Below, in pieces: positions 34,623-43,184 of a stretch of DNA of 58,679 nt. The position numbers and the translations under genes are program-made. The notes under the pieces are model-generated. The model did not search any database. It had not been told where the DNA came from and saw nothing but the letters and a program-made list of their open reading frames with translations. The first letter of the stretch is position 1. Each line of letters begins with the position of its first letter. Source of the DNA: Clostridia bacterium (GTDB lineage Bacteria > Bacillota > Clostridia > Christensenellales > Aristaeellaceae); the NCBI GenBank assembly GCA_017937505.1, contig JAGBDL010000143.1, positions 1 to 58,679 of the forward strand, written 5' to 3'.

Positions 34623-35471
34623 ATGAAACCGATCCTCCTGTCTGCTGAGTCCGGCTCCGATATCACGCCCGAAATCGCACAGAAATACGGCGTCACCATC
34701 GTGCCGATGCACGTTTCCTTCGGCGGAGAAACGCGCGACGACGGCTCCTTTCCGACGTCGGAAATGTTTGCCCACTACGCCAAAACGCGCGAGCTGCCGC
34801 GCACCAGCGGCTGTACCCCGCACGACTTTGAGGTGACCTTTGAACGCCTCCAGGCGGAGCATCCGGGCCAGAGCATCCTGCATCTGGCGTATTCCGCCTG
34901 CACCACCTGCTCCATGCAGAGCGCGATCATTGCCAGCGAGGACCGCGAGGGCATCGCGATTGTGGATACCAAGCAGGTCTCCGCCGCGCAGGCCGCCGTG
35001 GTCATCGCCGTGGCGGAATACCTGGCGGCCCATCCGGAGACGACGCTTGAGCAGGCCGCCGCGAAGGCGGAGGAAATCGCAAAGACGGTGCGCATGGGCT
35101 TTTTCCCGGGCGATCTGGACTATCTGCGCGCCGGCGGCCGCGTGAGCAATGCGGCGTACCTGGGCGCGAAGCTGCTGAGCCTGAATCCACTGATCGAGAT
35201 TCTCGACGGCAAGCTGCTGTCCACCAAAAAGTACCGCGGCAGCATGGCCAAGGTGGTGGCCAATCTCGTGGACGACTACACGGTGAATCTCGATCCTGAC
35301 AAACCGCTGTACCTCATTTACGGCGAGGGCCTGGACGAGAAGATCAGGCAGGATGCGGAGCGCATTGCGAAGGAAAAGGGCTTTGCGCAGCTTTCCTGGG
35401 TGCAGACCGGATGCGTGATCGCCGCGCACAGCGGCCCCGGCTCGTTCGGCATCGTGGGCTTTGCAAAATAA
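34623..35471 (+). CDS. DegV family fatty-acid-binding protein
   Basis: A 282-residue DegV protein, a fatty-acid-binding fold that in FakB form presents fatty acids to FakA kinase for phospholipid synthesis. Family features: LLSAESGSDITPE at the start, FPTSEMFAHYA (TSxP-like contact region), ILHLAYSACTTCSMQSA, IVDTKQVSAAQA, and FFPGDLDYLRAGGRVSNAA with the Arg/Gly loop, then ILDGKL. No FakA-like kinase is next to it. The ribosome binding site AAAGGTG is somewhat far from ATG 34623; GTG 34611 is less likely. It converges with yitT. Confidence 0.93.
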   Translation: MKPILLSAESGSDITPEIAQKYGVTIVPMHVSFGGETRDDGSFPTSEMFAHYAKTRELPRTSGCTPHDFEVTFERLQAEHPGQSILHLAYSACTTCSMQSAIIASEDREGIAIVDTKQVSAAQAAVVIAVAEYLAAHPETTLEQAAAKAEEIAKTVRMGFFPGDLDYLRAGGRVSNAAYLGAKLLSLNPLIEILDGKLLSTKKYRGSMAKVVANLVDDYTVNLDPDKPLYLIYGEGLDEKIRQDAERIAKEKGFAQLSWVQTGCVIAAHSGPGSFGIVGFAK

Positions 35472-35487
35472 GCATATCATAAATTTG

Positions 35488-35517
35488 AAAAAGAAGCGGC
35501 CGCCGGTCGCTTCTTTT
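35488..35517. terminator. Bidirectional terminator between degV and yitT
   Basis: AAAAGAAGCG (35489-35498) pairs with CGCTTCTTTT (35508-35517), with A-run and U-run on either side so that it works on both strands for the convergent genes. Confidence 0.88.
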
Positions 35518-35554
35518 GACTGTATCGGATTTTTTTCATCAGACGGCGCGTAGC

Positions 35555-36427
35555 TCAATCCTTGAGGAATCCCTTGCCGACGATCTCGGTGGACGCGGTG
35601 ATGATCATGAACGCGTGCGGATCGATCGAATGCACATGCCTGCGCAGTGCTAGTGCCTGGGAACGGTTGAGCACGGTGATGATCATCGTCTTGGAGCCGT
35701 TGGTGTACGCGCCGTGCACATCCTCCAGGGTTGCGCCGCGGTGGAGCACCTTCACGATGAAATCGACGATGGGCTTCGGCTCGGCGGTGATGATCTGGAA
35801 GCACTTCTTGATGCGGAAGCTGTCGGCCACATAATCGACCAGGGCGGACTTGAGCAGCAGGCCCAGGATGGAGTACAGGCCGCTCTCGATGCCGAAGAAG
35901 AACAGCGCGGCAACGGTGATGAGCGAGTCCGCGACCATCAGCGCCAGACCGATGTTCATGCTGGTGTACTTGCGCAGGATCATGGCGATGATGTCCGTGC
36001 CGCCGCTGGATGCGCCCAGATGAAACAGGATTGCAGAGCCGATCGCCGGCAGCAGAACCGCAAAGCACAGCTCCAGGAAGGGCTGAGTAGTCAGCGGATG
36101 GGAGAGCGGACAGATGCGCTCAAAGATGTTCATCAGGAAGGAGAGCAGCATGGAGCAGTAAACCGTGCTGAAGGCAAAATCCCTGCCGATGAAGGCGAAG
36201 CCTACGACGAGCAGCGCCATGTTGATGATGAGCATCAGCACGCTCGGGGTGAGTACATCCGAGGGAATCACGCGGCCCAGAATCAGGGACAGGCCGCTGA
36301 CACCGCCGGTGGAGAAGTTGTTGGGGAACTTAAAGAAGTAGACGCCGATGCTGGTGATCAGGATGCCGAGGGTCAGGAGCAGATAGCGCTCGGGCGTGGT
36401 CAGTTCGCGGGCTTTCGTGACTTTCAT
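35555..36427 (-). CDS. YitT family membrane protein
   Basis: A 290-residue protein with five to six hydrophobic segments (YitT/DUF161 part, about 10-205) and a C-terminal soluble DUF2179 domain (about 210-285, with QIITAEPKPIVDFIVKVLHRGAT and AYTNGSKTMIITVLNRSQA). NNFSTGGVSGLSLIL and LFHLGASSGGTDIIAMIL are family marks. Its biochemical role is unknown. The start at 36427 is preceded by AAAGGA; the longer frame to 36481 overlaps the promoter. It converges with degV. Confidence 0.92.
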   Translation of the reverse strand: MKVTKARELTTPERYLLLTLGILITSIGVYFFKFPNNFSTGGVSGLSLILGRVIPSDVLTPSVLMLIINMALLVVGFAFIGRDFAFSTVYCSMLLSFLMNIFERICPLSHPLTTQPFLELCFAVLLPAIGSAILFHLGASSGGTDIIAMILRKYTSMNIGLALMVADSLITVAALFFFGIESGLYSILGLLLKSALVDYVADSFRIKKCFQIITAEPKPIVDFIVKVLHRGATLEDVHGAYTNGSKTMIITVLNRSQALALRRHVHSIDPHAFMIITASTEIVGKGFLKD

Positions 36428-36480
36428 TTGAACAGGGTCCTTTCGTCTTTGATCAGGACTGTGTAATTTACAGCGCTGCA

Positions 36481-36509
36481 ATTATAGCAGATCGTACAGA
36501 AAAAGTCGA
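36481..36509 (-). promoter_or_regulatory. Promoter of the yitT gene
   Basis: On minus, TCGACT (36504-36509), a 17-bp spacer and TATAAT (36481-36486), about 55 bp upstream of the chosen start. Confidence 0.65.
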
Positions 36510-36545
36510 GAGAAATACGGAAAATGCCGGGCAGAGAATAATTCA

Positions 36546-36575
36546 TTCGCAAAATCCGCGCGGATGATGTATAAT
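36546..36575 (+). promoter_or_regulatory. Promoter of the SH3/C39 gene
   Basis: TATAAT (36570-36575) with a weak -35 TTCGCA (36546-36551), 18 bp apart; about 35 bp upstream of the start codon. Confidence 0.6.
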
Positions 36576-36608
36576 AAAGCCAATGTACAGAATAAAGGAG
36601 ACATGCCG

Positions 36609-38225
36609 ATGAAGAGAATGGGATATTCGCTGGCGAGCGTCTGCCTGCTGCTGTGGTTGCTTGCGGGCGCCGCGCTTGCCGAGCCGGCGTGGGTGGAGAC
36701 CGAGAAGGGCTCCCTGAACGTCAGAAGCAAGGCGAATGCGAAATCCACGATCGTCAGCAAGGTTCCCAACGGCAGCAAGGTCGAGGTGCTGGAGACCAAA
36801 GGGGATTGGAGCAGGATCGAATACAACGGGAAAAAGGGATATGTGAAATCCAGCTTTCTCAGGGAGGAGCCGCCCGAGGGCGCTTCGCTGGAAGCGGGCG
36901 AGGTGATGGTGATTCAGATGGGCGGCTATGCCCGCATCGATACGCAGAGCGGCGCGCTGAACGTGCGCAAAAAGGCCGATCCCAAGTCCGTGGTTGTCAC
37001 GCAGGTGCCCAATGGCGCGCGGGTCGAACTGGTGGAGGCAACGCTGCAATGGAGCAGCATCGTCTATCAGGGAAAGACGGGCTATGTGCAGACGCAGTAT
37101 CTGGCGCTGGATTCCCAGATGATCGGCAGAACGGTCTATCCGGATGGCGCGTATCTGTATGTTCGGCAGGAGGAGAGCGCGCTGTCGCAGAGCCTGACGG
37201 CCGTGAGCGCAGCCCAGCCCATGACGATCCTTGGAATCGGGGAGCAGTGGGTGCGCGTTTCCTGTCAGGACGGCGAGGGCGCGGCGATTGAGGGCTATGT
37301 CAGCATGGCGGACATTGCCCAGTGGCGCGAAACGCCGTCCGGCGCGGCGCAGACGCCTGTGTATGCGCAGCTTGAGCTGAGCGCGGATGCGCTACGGCTG
37401 GGCGAGGAGCTGGACGCCGTGGCGCGCGGCGAGGAAGGCGCTTCCTGCGTGGTGAGGGTGCTGCGGGACGGCAAGACCGTCATGGATGACCGGACGGTTT
37501 CAAGCGGCGCCGCGTTCAGCTATCGCCCGCGCAAGAGCGGCGTCTATCAGATGGAGCTGGTCGTCCGCAGGGCGGACGGCGCGTCGATCGGATACGAGGC
37601 GCGCTTCACCGTGGAGGAGAGCGGCATGGCGGCGGAGGCTCCCGAGGTGTACAGCCAGAAGGACGGCTGGTGGCTGGACAAGAAATACAGCCGGAGCAAT
37701 CTGGATCAGTCCGGCTGCGCCATCTTCACGCTCTCGCACGCGCTGCAGCAGCTCGGCAAGGATTCGGAGAAATCCGCGCCGGATGCGCTGGCCAAGACCT
37801 ATCCCATGTATCTGGCGGAGAGCGGCACGGTGACGGGCAATCTGCTTGCGGCGGCGGGCCGGGATTTCGGTTTCAAGACGGAAAAGGACAAGATTTCCGA
37901 CGCCAGCCGGATCGTACAGGGCTTCAGCGAGGGCGCGGTGTTCAGCTTTGCCATCGTGAGCGGTCATATCGCGCTGGCTGCGGGCCTGAGTGAGGACGGG
38001 ACGATGGTGCATGTTGTCGATTCCGCGCCGTCGGCGACGTTTGAGCGCATCGAGAACGCGCGGCTGTATATCGACGACGGTCAGGGCGGCTATCAGGCCG
38101 CTCAGTCCCTCTGGGATATCCCGGGCGCGAAGTACTATCTGGAGACCGATCAGTTCGGCGGCCTTGAGTATTATCTGACGCTGGATTACGTCGCGGGCCG
38201 CGGTGTGCGTCTGATTCATCCCTGA
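36609..38225 (+). CDS. Secreted SH3-repeat protein with C39-like cysteine peptidase domain
   Basis: A 538-residue exported protein. The signal peptide (MKRMGYSLASVCLLLWLLAG, cleavage near ALA) precedes two clear SH3b domains (about 24-84 and 103-165, each with LNVR and a GKTGYV-like ending). A third, weaker one spans 172-235. A beta-sandwich segment follows (about 240-335), then a papain-like C39-type domain from about 345: QSGCAIF with the likely catalytic Cys near 370, SGHIALA with His near 452, and VVDSAPS with Asp near 470. It probably binds the wall through SH3 and cleaves peptides or cell-wall bridges. The start at ATG 36609 is 8 bases after AAAGGAG. Confidence 0.85.
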   Translation: MKRMGYSLASVCLLLWLLAGAALAEPAWVETEKGSLNVRSKANAKSTIVSKVPNGSKVEVLETKGDWSRIEYNGKKGYVKSSFLREEPPEGASLEAGEVMVIQMGGYARIDTQSGALNVRKKADPKSVVVTQVPNGARVELVEATLQWSSIVYQGKTGYVQTQYLALDSQMIGRTVYPDGAYLYVRQEESALSQSLTAVSAAQPMTILGIGEQWVRVSCQDGEGAAIEGYVSMADIAQWRETPSGAAQTPVYAQLELSADALRLGEELDAVARGEEGASCVVRVLRDGKTVMDDRTVSSGAAFSYRPRKSGVYQMELVVRRADGASIGYEARFTVEESGMAAEAPEVYSQKDGWWLDKKYSRSNLDQSGCAIFTLSHALQQLGKDSEKSAPDALAKTYPMYLAESGTVTGNLLAAAGRDFGFKTEKDKISDASRIVQGFSEGAVFSFAIVSGHIALAAGLSEDGTMVHVVDSAPSATFERIENARLYIDDGQGGYQAAQSLWDIPGAKYYLETDQFGGLEYYLTLDYVAGRGVRLIHP

Positions 38226-38303
38226 GCGGGCAGTACCCGCGCCCCTTTCCGGACAGATCGGCCAAACTAAGCCGCTGTGTGCCCGATGTACGGCTTTTCA
38301 CAA
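38226..38303 (-). repeat. Element A copy A5 (divergent)
   Basis: On minus it runs from GACTTGTGAAAAGCCGTAC through CGGGCACACAGCGGC and TCTGTCCGG to GCGGGTACTGCCCGC, which abuts the stop codon of the convergent SH3/C39 gene. Block order matches A6; the terminal U-run is absent. It follows the hairpin after mtnN, as the other copies follow terminators. Confidence 0.55.
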
Positions 38304-38315
38304 GACTCTACAAAT

Positions 38316-38347
38316 TCAGCCCCGGCAGTGTGAACTGTCGGGGCTGA
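38316..38347. terminator. Hairpin after mtnN
   Basis: A 14-bp stem TCAGCCCCGGCAGT / ACTGTCGGGGCTGA with a GTGA loop, 14 bp after the mtnN stop. The U-run is poor on both strands, so it is a likely but imperfect terminator. Confidence 0.65.
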
Positions 38348-38361
38348 GCTTATGTCCAAAT

Positions 38362-39045
38362 TCAGCAGCGCATGAAGCGGCGCATCAGGGCAACCGACTG
38401 CTCGGCGGCCATCTGCACGAACGTCGGATAATCCATGTGCGAGGAGCCGTCCGCGCTGTCGGAGATCGCGCGCAGCACGCAGAAGGGCACCTTGTTCACA
38501 TAGCAGACCTGGCCGACGGCCGCGCCCTCCATCTCGCACGCGATCGCCTTGAAGTGCTCGGCGATGAACGCCTTGCGCTCCGCGCTGGCGACAAACTGGT
38601 CGCCGGAGGCGATGACGCCGGTCGCGGTTTTGACGCCCATCACCTTCGCGCAGGCGGAGAGCTGGCCGGAGAGCAGACGATCCGCCGGGAGCTCCACCTT
38701 GTTGATGCCGGAGATCAGGCCGATCGGATCACCGAGGGGAGAGGTATCCATGTCGTGCTGCACGACGGCGGAGGACACGGCGATGGAGCCGATGGTCAGC
38801 GCGTCGGTCAGCGTGCCGGCCACGCCGGTGTTGATGATGGCCTGGGGCTGATAGTGCAGGATCATCGTCTGCGCGCACAGGGCGGCGAAGACCTTGCCGA
38901 TGCCGCACACGGCGGTGACGACGTCCTTGCCTTCCAGCGTGCCGCGCACAAACCGGATGCCGCTGATGACCTCGGTTTCGGTGTTTTCCATGTAGGAACG
39001 CAGGGATTTCATCTCCACGTCCATCGCTGCGATAATGCCAATCAT
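38362..39045 (-). CDS. mtnN: 5'-methylthioadenosine/S-adenosylhomocysteine nucleosidase
   Basis: A 227-residue enzyme (MTA/SAH nucleosidase, Pfs) that cleaves S-adenosylhomocysteine to S-ribosylhomocysteine and adenine, and methylthioadenosine likewise. It starts MIGIIAAMDVEMKSL, with the conserved Glu12-type residue in DVEM, then VCGIGKVFAA, NTGVAGTL, the MEGAA motif with the substrate Glu near 173 and ISDSADG with the catalytic Asp near 195. It lies 9 bp after luxS in the same transcript, so S-ribosylhomocysteine passes straight to LuxS. Confidence 0.96.
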   Translation of the reverse strand: MIGIIAAMDVEMKSLRSYMENTETEVISGIRFVRGTLEGKDVVTAVCGIGKVFAALCAQTMILHYQPQAIINTGVAGTLTDALTIGSIAVSSAVVQHDMDTSPLGDPIGLISGINKVELPADRLLSGQLSACAKVMGVKTATGVIASGDQFVASAERKAFIAEHFKAIACEMEGAAVGQVCYVNKVPFCVLRAISDSADGSSHMDYPTFVQMAAEQSVALMRRFMRC

Positions 39046-39054
39046 GATGCTTGT

Positions 39055-39519
39055 TTACTCCTCATAGATAAAAGTCTGTTCGCGGGCATTGAGCTCCGCG
39101 AGATAGCGGGCTGCCTCGACCTTGGCGGCCTCAAGGCTCAGGTTTCTGTAATTGCCGCACTCGATGCGCGCCGCGCCGAAGACCGGGCCCTCGTGCGCGA
39201 GAATGCGCTCGCAGGTCTTCTTGACCTCGGCGAGCACGGTCGCGTTGTCCGCGTTGCGCACCAGCAGGTAGAAGCCGGTCTGGCAGCCCATGGGGCCGAA
39301 GTACACGATCTGGCTGCGCAGCTCGCCGTTGCGGATGTAGGTGGCGAACATGTGCTCCAGGGAGTGCAGGGTGGAATTGTCGAGCAGGTCGCCCGTGTTC
39401 GGGCGGCGGCAGCGCATGTCGTAGGTGGTGATGTCGCCGTCCACGCGGCTGACGTACAGGCCGGGCAGCAGCTTGTCGTGGTTGATGGAGAAGCTGGCGA
39501 TGCGGGCAATGGGTTCCAT
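39055..39519 (-). CDS. luxS: S-ribosylhomocysteine lyase LuxS
   Basis: A 154-residue iron enzyme that splits S-ribosylhomocysteine into homocysteine and the AI-2 precursor. Metal ligands His52 and His56 lie in LHSLEHMF (most homologues read HTLEHLF), Cys121 is in RIECGNYRN, and the catalytic Cys79 is in GPMGCQTGF. RRPN near 40 is the substrate loop. All catalytic residues are kept. It leads the luxS-mtnN pair, preceded by GGAGGATG. Confidence 0.96.
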   Translation of the reverse strand: MEPIARIASFSINHDKLLPGLYVSRVDGDITTYDMRCRRPNTGDLLDNSTLHSLEHMFATYIRNGELRSQIVYFGPMGCQTGFYLLVRNADNATVLAEVKKTCERILAHEGPVFGAARIECGNYRNLSLEAAKVEAARYLAELNAREQTFIYEE

Positions 39520-39558
39520 ACGGGATCATCCTCCTGCTGCTTTTACAAAAATCGCTTC

Positions 39559-39587
39559 ATTATAACAGAGAATCAGAAAACGCGCAA
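39559..39587 (-). promoter_or_regulatory. Promoter of luxS-mtnN
   Basis: On minus, TTGCGC (39582-39587), a 17-bp spacer and TATAAT (39559-39564). Confidence 0.7.
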
Positions 39588-39616
39588 CCTTTTTTGCGCT
39601 GACTCCTTCGCAATGA

Positions 39617-39645
39617 TTGAAACGGGATGAACGGCATGGTATAAT
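39617..39645 (+). promoter_or_regulatory. Promoter of the GH112 gene
   Basis: TTGAAA (39617-39622), a 17-bp spacer and TATAAT (39640-39645), 45 bp upstream of the start codon. Confidence 0.75.
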
Positions 39646-39690
39646 TTGACCATCCCACAACATGATTACAATGCGCTGGAGGATGCAGAT

Positions 39691-41856
39691 ATGAGCAACG
39701 AAACGAAACTCCGTGGACGCGTGACGATTCCGACCGACGTGGATGTCGTTCCGCAGACGCTTGAACTGTTCGCGCGCTGGGGCGCAGACGCCATCCGCGA
39801 CTGCGACGGCACGGACTTCCCGGCTGAACTCAAGGCCGTGGACGCGAAGGTCTACTCGACCTACTACACCACCCGCAAGGACAACGCCTGGGCGAAGGCG
39901 AACCCGGACGAGGTGCAGCAGTGCTACATCATGACCGGCTTCTGCATGGCCGGGGAGGGCCCGCTTTCGATCGAGCTGATGGACAACCTCTCGACCGAGC
40001 TGCTCATGCCCAATACCCGCGACGACATCAAGCGCTGGTGGGAGGTCATCGACCGCACGACGGGCGAGGTCGTCTCCCCGGAGTGCTGGCGCTATGAGGA
40101 CGGCTTCGTCGTCATCGACGAGCCTGCTGCCTATCACGAGTACACCGTGTCCTTCCTGTGCTATCTGATCTGGGACCCGGTGCACATGTACAACGCCGTG
40201 GTCAACGACTGGAAGAACGTCGAGCATCAGATCACGTTCGACGTGCGCCAGCCCAAGACCCGCAAATACACGATGGAGCGCCTGCGCAAATTCATTGCGG
40301 AGCATCCGTATGTGGACGTGATCCGCTACACCACGTTCTTCCATCAGTTCACGCTGGTGTTTGACGCGCTCAAGCGAGAGAAGTACGTGGACTGGTACGG
40401 CTATTCCGCCTCCGTGTCCCCGTATATCCTGGAGCAGTTCGAGCGCGAGGTGGGCTACAAATTCCGCCCGGAGTACATCATCGATCAGGGCTACTTCAAC
40501 AACCAGTACCGCGTGCCGAGCAAGGAGTACCGCGATTTCCAGGCGTTCCAGCGCCGCGAGGTCGCCGCGCTCGCCAAGGAGATGGTCGATATCACCCATG
40601 AGCTGGGCAAGGAAGCGATGATGTTCCTGGGCGATCACTGGATCGGCACCGAGCCGTTCATGGACGAATTCAAGACCATCGGTCTGGACGCGGTCGTGGG
40701 CAGCGTGGGCAACGGCTCCACGCTCCGCCTGATCTCCGACATCAAGGGCGTCAGGTACACCGAGGGCCGTCTGCTGCCGTACTTCTTCCCGGATACGTTC
40801 AACGAGCACGGCGACCCGGTCAGGGAAGCGAAGGTCAACTGGGTGACCGCCCGCCGCGCGATCCTGCGAAGCCCGATCGACCGCATCGGCTACGGCGGCT
40901 ATCTCAAGCTCGCGTGCGATTTCCCGGAGTTCCTTGACTATGTGGAGAGCGTGTGCAACGAGTTCCGCGAGCTGTACGAGAACATCAAGGGCACCACGCC
41001 GTACTGCGTGAAGACCGTGGCCGTGCTCAACTGCTGGGGCAAAATGCGCGCCTGGGGCTGCCACATGGTGCACCACGCGCTCTATCAGAAGCAGAATTAT
41101 TCCTACGCCGGCGTCATCGAGGCGCTTTCCGGCGCGCCGTTTGACGTGCGGTTCATATCCTTCGAGGACATTCTGAAGGACAGCCATGTGCTGGATGACA
41201 TCGACGTGATCCTCAACATCGGCGACGGCGATACGGCGCACACCGGCGGCGCGTACTGGGAGAACCCGGAGATCGTCTCTGCCATCCGAGGCTTCATCGC
41301 GAACGGCGGCGGCTTTATCGGCGTGGGCCAGCCCTCCGGCCATCAGCACCAGGGACGCTACCTGCAGCTGGCGGGCCAGCTGGGCGTGGAGAAGGAGACC
41401 GGCTTTACCCTGGGCTACGACAAGTACAACTGGGAGGAGAAGCCCGAGCACTTCATCACGGCGGACTGCACCAAGGCGATCGACTTCGGCGAGGGGCAGA
41501 AGGGCATGTACGCGCTCCCGGGCGCCACGATCCTCTGCCAGCGTGAAAAAGAGGTGCAGATGGCGGTCAACACCTGCGGAAAGGGCCGCACGGTGTACAT
41601 CTCCGGCCTGCCGTATTCCTTTGAAAACAGCCGTCTGCTCTATCGCAGCATCCTGTGGAGCGCGCACGCGGAGGAGAGCCTGCATCAGTGGTTCTCCAGC
41701 AACTTCAATGTCGAGGTGCACGCCTATGTGAAGAACGGCAAGTACTGCGTGGTCAACAACACCTATGAGCCGCAGACGACCACCGTCTATCGCGGCGACG
41801 GCAGCAGCTTCGAACTGTCCCTGGACGCCAACGAGATTAGGTGGTACGAAATCTGA
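39691..41856 (+). CDS. lnpA: GH112 1,3-beta-galactosyl-N-acetylhexosamine phosphorylase
   Basis: A 721-residue phosphorylase that splits galacto-N-biose or lacto-N-biose I with phosphate, giving galactose 1-phosphate and the N-acetylhexosamine. The strongly conserved N terminus GRVTIPTDVDVVPQTLELF and ADAIRDCDGTDFP, the YTTFFHQFTLVFD block, and MMFLGDHWIGTEPF with the likely acid Asp near 315 identify GH112. A Rossmann-like glutaminase-type domain (about 440-640) and a C-terminal beta domain follow, giving the normal length. ATG 39691 follows GGAGG. It stands alone: no sugar ABC transporter or nahK is next to it. Use of mucin or milk glycans in the gut is a reasonable inference. Confidence 0.95.
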   Translation: MSNETKLRGRVTIPTDVDVVPQTLELFARWGADAIRDCDGTDFPAELKAVDAKVYSTYYTTRKDNAWAKANPDEVQQCYIMTGFCMAGEGPLSIELMDNLSTELLMPNTRDDIKRWWEVIDRTTGEVVSPECWRYEDGFVVIDEPAAYHEYTVSFLCYLIWDPVHMYNAVVNDWKNVEHQITFDVRQPKTRKYTMERLRKFIAEHPYVDVIRYTTFFHQFTLVFDALKREKYVDWYGYSASVSPYILEQFEREVGYKFRPEYIIDQGYFNNQYRVPSKEYRDFQAFQRREVAALAKEMVDITHELGKEAMMFLGDHWIGTEPFMDEFKTIGLDAVVGSVGNGSTLRLISDIKGVRYTEGRLLPYFFPDTFNEHGDPVREAKVNWVTARRAILRSPIDRIGYGGYLKLACDFPEFLDYVESVCNEFRELYENIKGTTPYCVKTVAVLNCWGKMRAWGCHMVHHALYQKQNYSYAGVIEALSGAPFDVRFISFEDILKDSHVLDDIDVILNIGDGDTAHTGGAYWENPEIVSAIRGFIANGGGFIGVGQPSGHQHQGRYLQLAGQLGVEKETGFTLGYDKYNWEEKPEHFITADCTKAIDFGEGQKGMYALPGATILCQREKEVQMAVNTCGKGRTVYISGLPYSFENSRLLYRSILWSAHAEESLHQWFSSNFNVEVHAYVKNGKYCVVNNTYEPQTTTVYRGDGSSFELSLDANEIRWYEI

Positions 41857-41857
41857 C

Positions 41858-43144
41858 CTACCGCACAGCGGCATACAGCGCGCGCAGGCTGAGCGCAAGG
41901 GTGACGGTCTGCGCCGCTGCCATCGCCATGACGGCGCCCCAGAGCTGCAAAGCGGGCTGGGCGGCGAGCGCATACATCAGCAGCACGGAGAGCAGATTCG
42001 CGCCCAGCGCGATGCGCAGCGACGTGCCCTGCAGGCCTAGGCCGTTCATCAGCCCGCTGACCACCTGAGAAAGCGCCATCACCGGCACGAGGACGCAGCA
42101 GCGGCGAAGCAGGGGCAGAAGCTCCGCCTGCCGGTACAGCGTGCCGGCGATCAGCGGCGCGAACAGCCAGACGGCCGCCATCGCGCACAGGCCGATCAGC
42201 AGCGTACCGCCGAGAATGCGCCGCACGAGGCCCTTCTGCGGCGTGCCGTTCGCCTGTCTGCGCGTCAGCTCCGGCGCGGCGACCATGCACAGGCTGCATG
42301 TGATGAACGATGGGAGCATCAGCACCGGCATGAGCATGCCGCTGAGCATACCGAACCGGCTGAGCGCTTCGGATGCGGGCAGGCCGGACACCTGAAGCCG
42401 CGCGGGGATGAGTGCGGACTGCACCGTGCGCATCAGCGAGGAGACCAGCTTCATGCCGGTCAGCGGCAGCGCAAGCGAGAGCAGCTCTTGATAGACGGCG
42501 CGGCGGCTGCCCTCGCCCGGCTCAAAGAGGATTGCCCGCGCGGCGATGAGCAGCATCAGCACGAGCGAGGCCGTCTCGCCGAGCAGGGACGCGGCTGCGG
42601 GAATCGCCGCGCGAAGCATCGTCGGCCAGCCGCGCAGCGCGAAGACCAGACGAATGCAGAGAAACAGACGCACGAGCTGCTCCAGCAGCTCGGACAGCGC
42701 AGGTGGAACGGGCTTGCCCTTGCCATAGTAATACCCGTTGAGCGCGCAGGAAACGCCCAGAATGGGAATGCACGGCAGGTAGATCAGCAGAGCGGGCAGC
42801 GTGCGCAGATCGCCCAGCCAAAGCGCCAGCTGCGTCCTGAAAACGAACGCCAGAACGGCGACCGGCACGCCGGTCAGCAGCGCCAGGATGATGCCGCAGC
42901 GCAGCACGCGAACCTGACGCTCCGGCTGCGACTTGGCGCACATGCGTGAAACGGCGGCGGGCAGGCCGGAGACCACCGGCGTGATGAGCAGCATCTGCGC
43001 GCTGTGCGTCAGCTCCACCAGGCCCATGGCCTGCGCCCCGAGCGAACGCGAGAGCCAGATGCGATTGAGAAAGCCGATCACCCGCACGATAAAGTGCGAA
43101 GCGCTTAGAAACACAGTCTGCCTGACGAGCGTGCGAGCGTTCAT
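41858..43144 (-). CDS. SpoVB/MurJ-like polysaccharide flippase
   Basis: A 428-residue protein with about 12-14 hydrophobic segments, of the MOP (multidrug/oligosaccharidyl-lipid/polysaccharide) exporter superfamily. It starts with LVRQTVFLSASHFIVRVIGFLNRIWLS, then GLVELTHSAQMLLITPVVSGLPAAVSRM, and later APLIAGTLYRQAELLPLLR, the pattern of stage V sporulation protein B. SpoVB is linked to spore cortex peptidoglycan precursor export, so a sporulating ancestry is possible. The start at 43144 is supported by GGGGTGG. Its stop is one base from the stop of the convergent GH112 gene. Confidence 0.85.
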   Translation of the reverse strand: MNARTLVRQTVFLSASHFIVRVIGFLNRIWLSRSLGAQAMGLVELTHSAQMLLITPVVSGLPAAVSRMCAKSQPERQVRVLRCGIILALLTGVPVAVLAFVFRTQLALWLGDLRTLPALLIYLPCIPILGVSCALNGYYYGKGKPVPPALSELLEQLVRLFLCIRLVFALRGWPTMLRAAIPAAASLLGETASLVLMLLIAARAILFEPGEGSRRAVYQELLSLALPLTGMKLVSSLMRTVQSALIPARLQVSGLPASEALSRFGMLSGMLMPVLMLPSFITCSLCMVAAPELTRRQANGTPQKGLVRRILGGTLLIGLCAMAAVWLFAPLIAGTLYRQAELLPLLRRCCVLVPVMALSQVVSGLMNGLGLQGTSLRIALGANLLSVLLMYALAAQPALQLWGAVMAMAAAQTVTLALSLRALYAAVR

Positions 43145-43184
43145 ACAACCACCCCGGCAAGGGTATGCAGAACGGAGGACTCCA

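Noticed and set aside
39526..41973. 815-codon open frame antisense to the GH112 gene
   Set aside because: Shadow frame of a strongly conserved sense gene; His/Val/Arg-rich with no motif.
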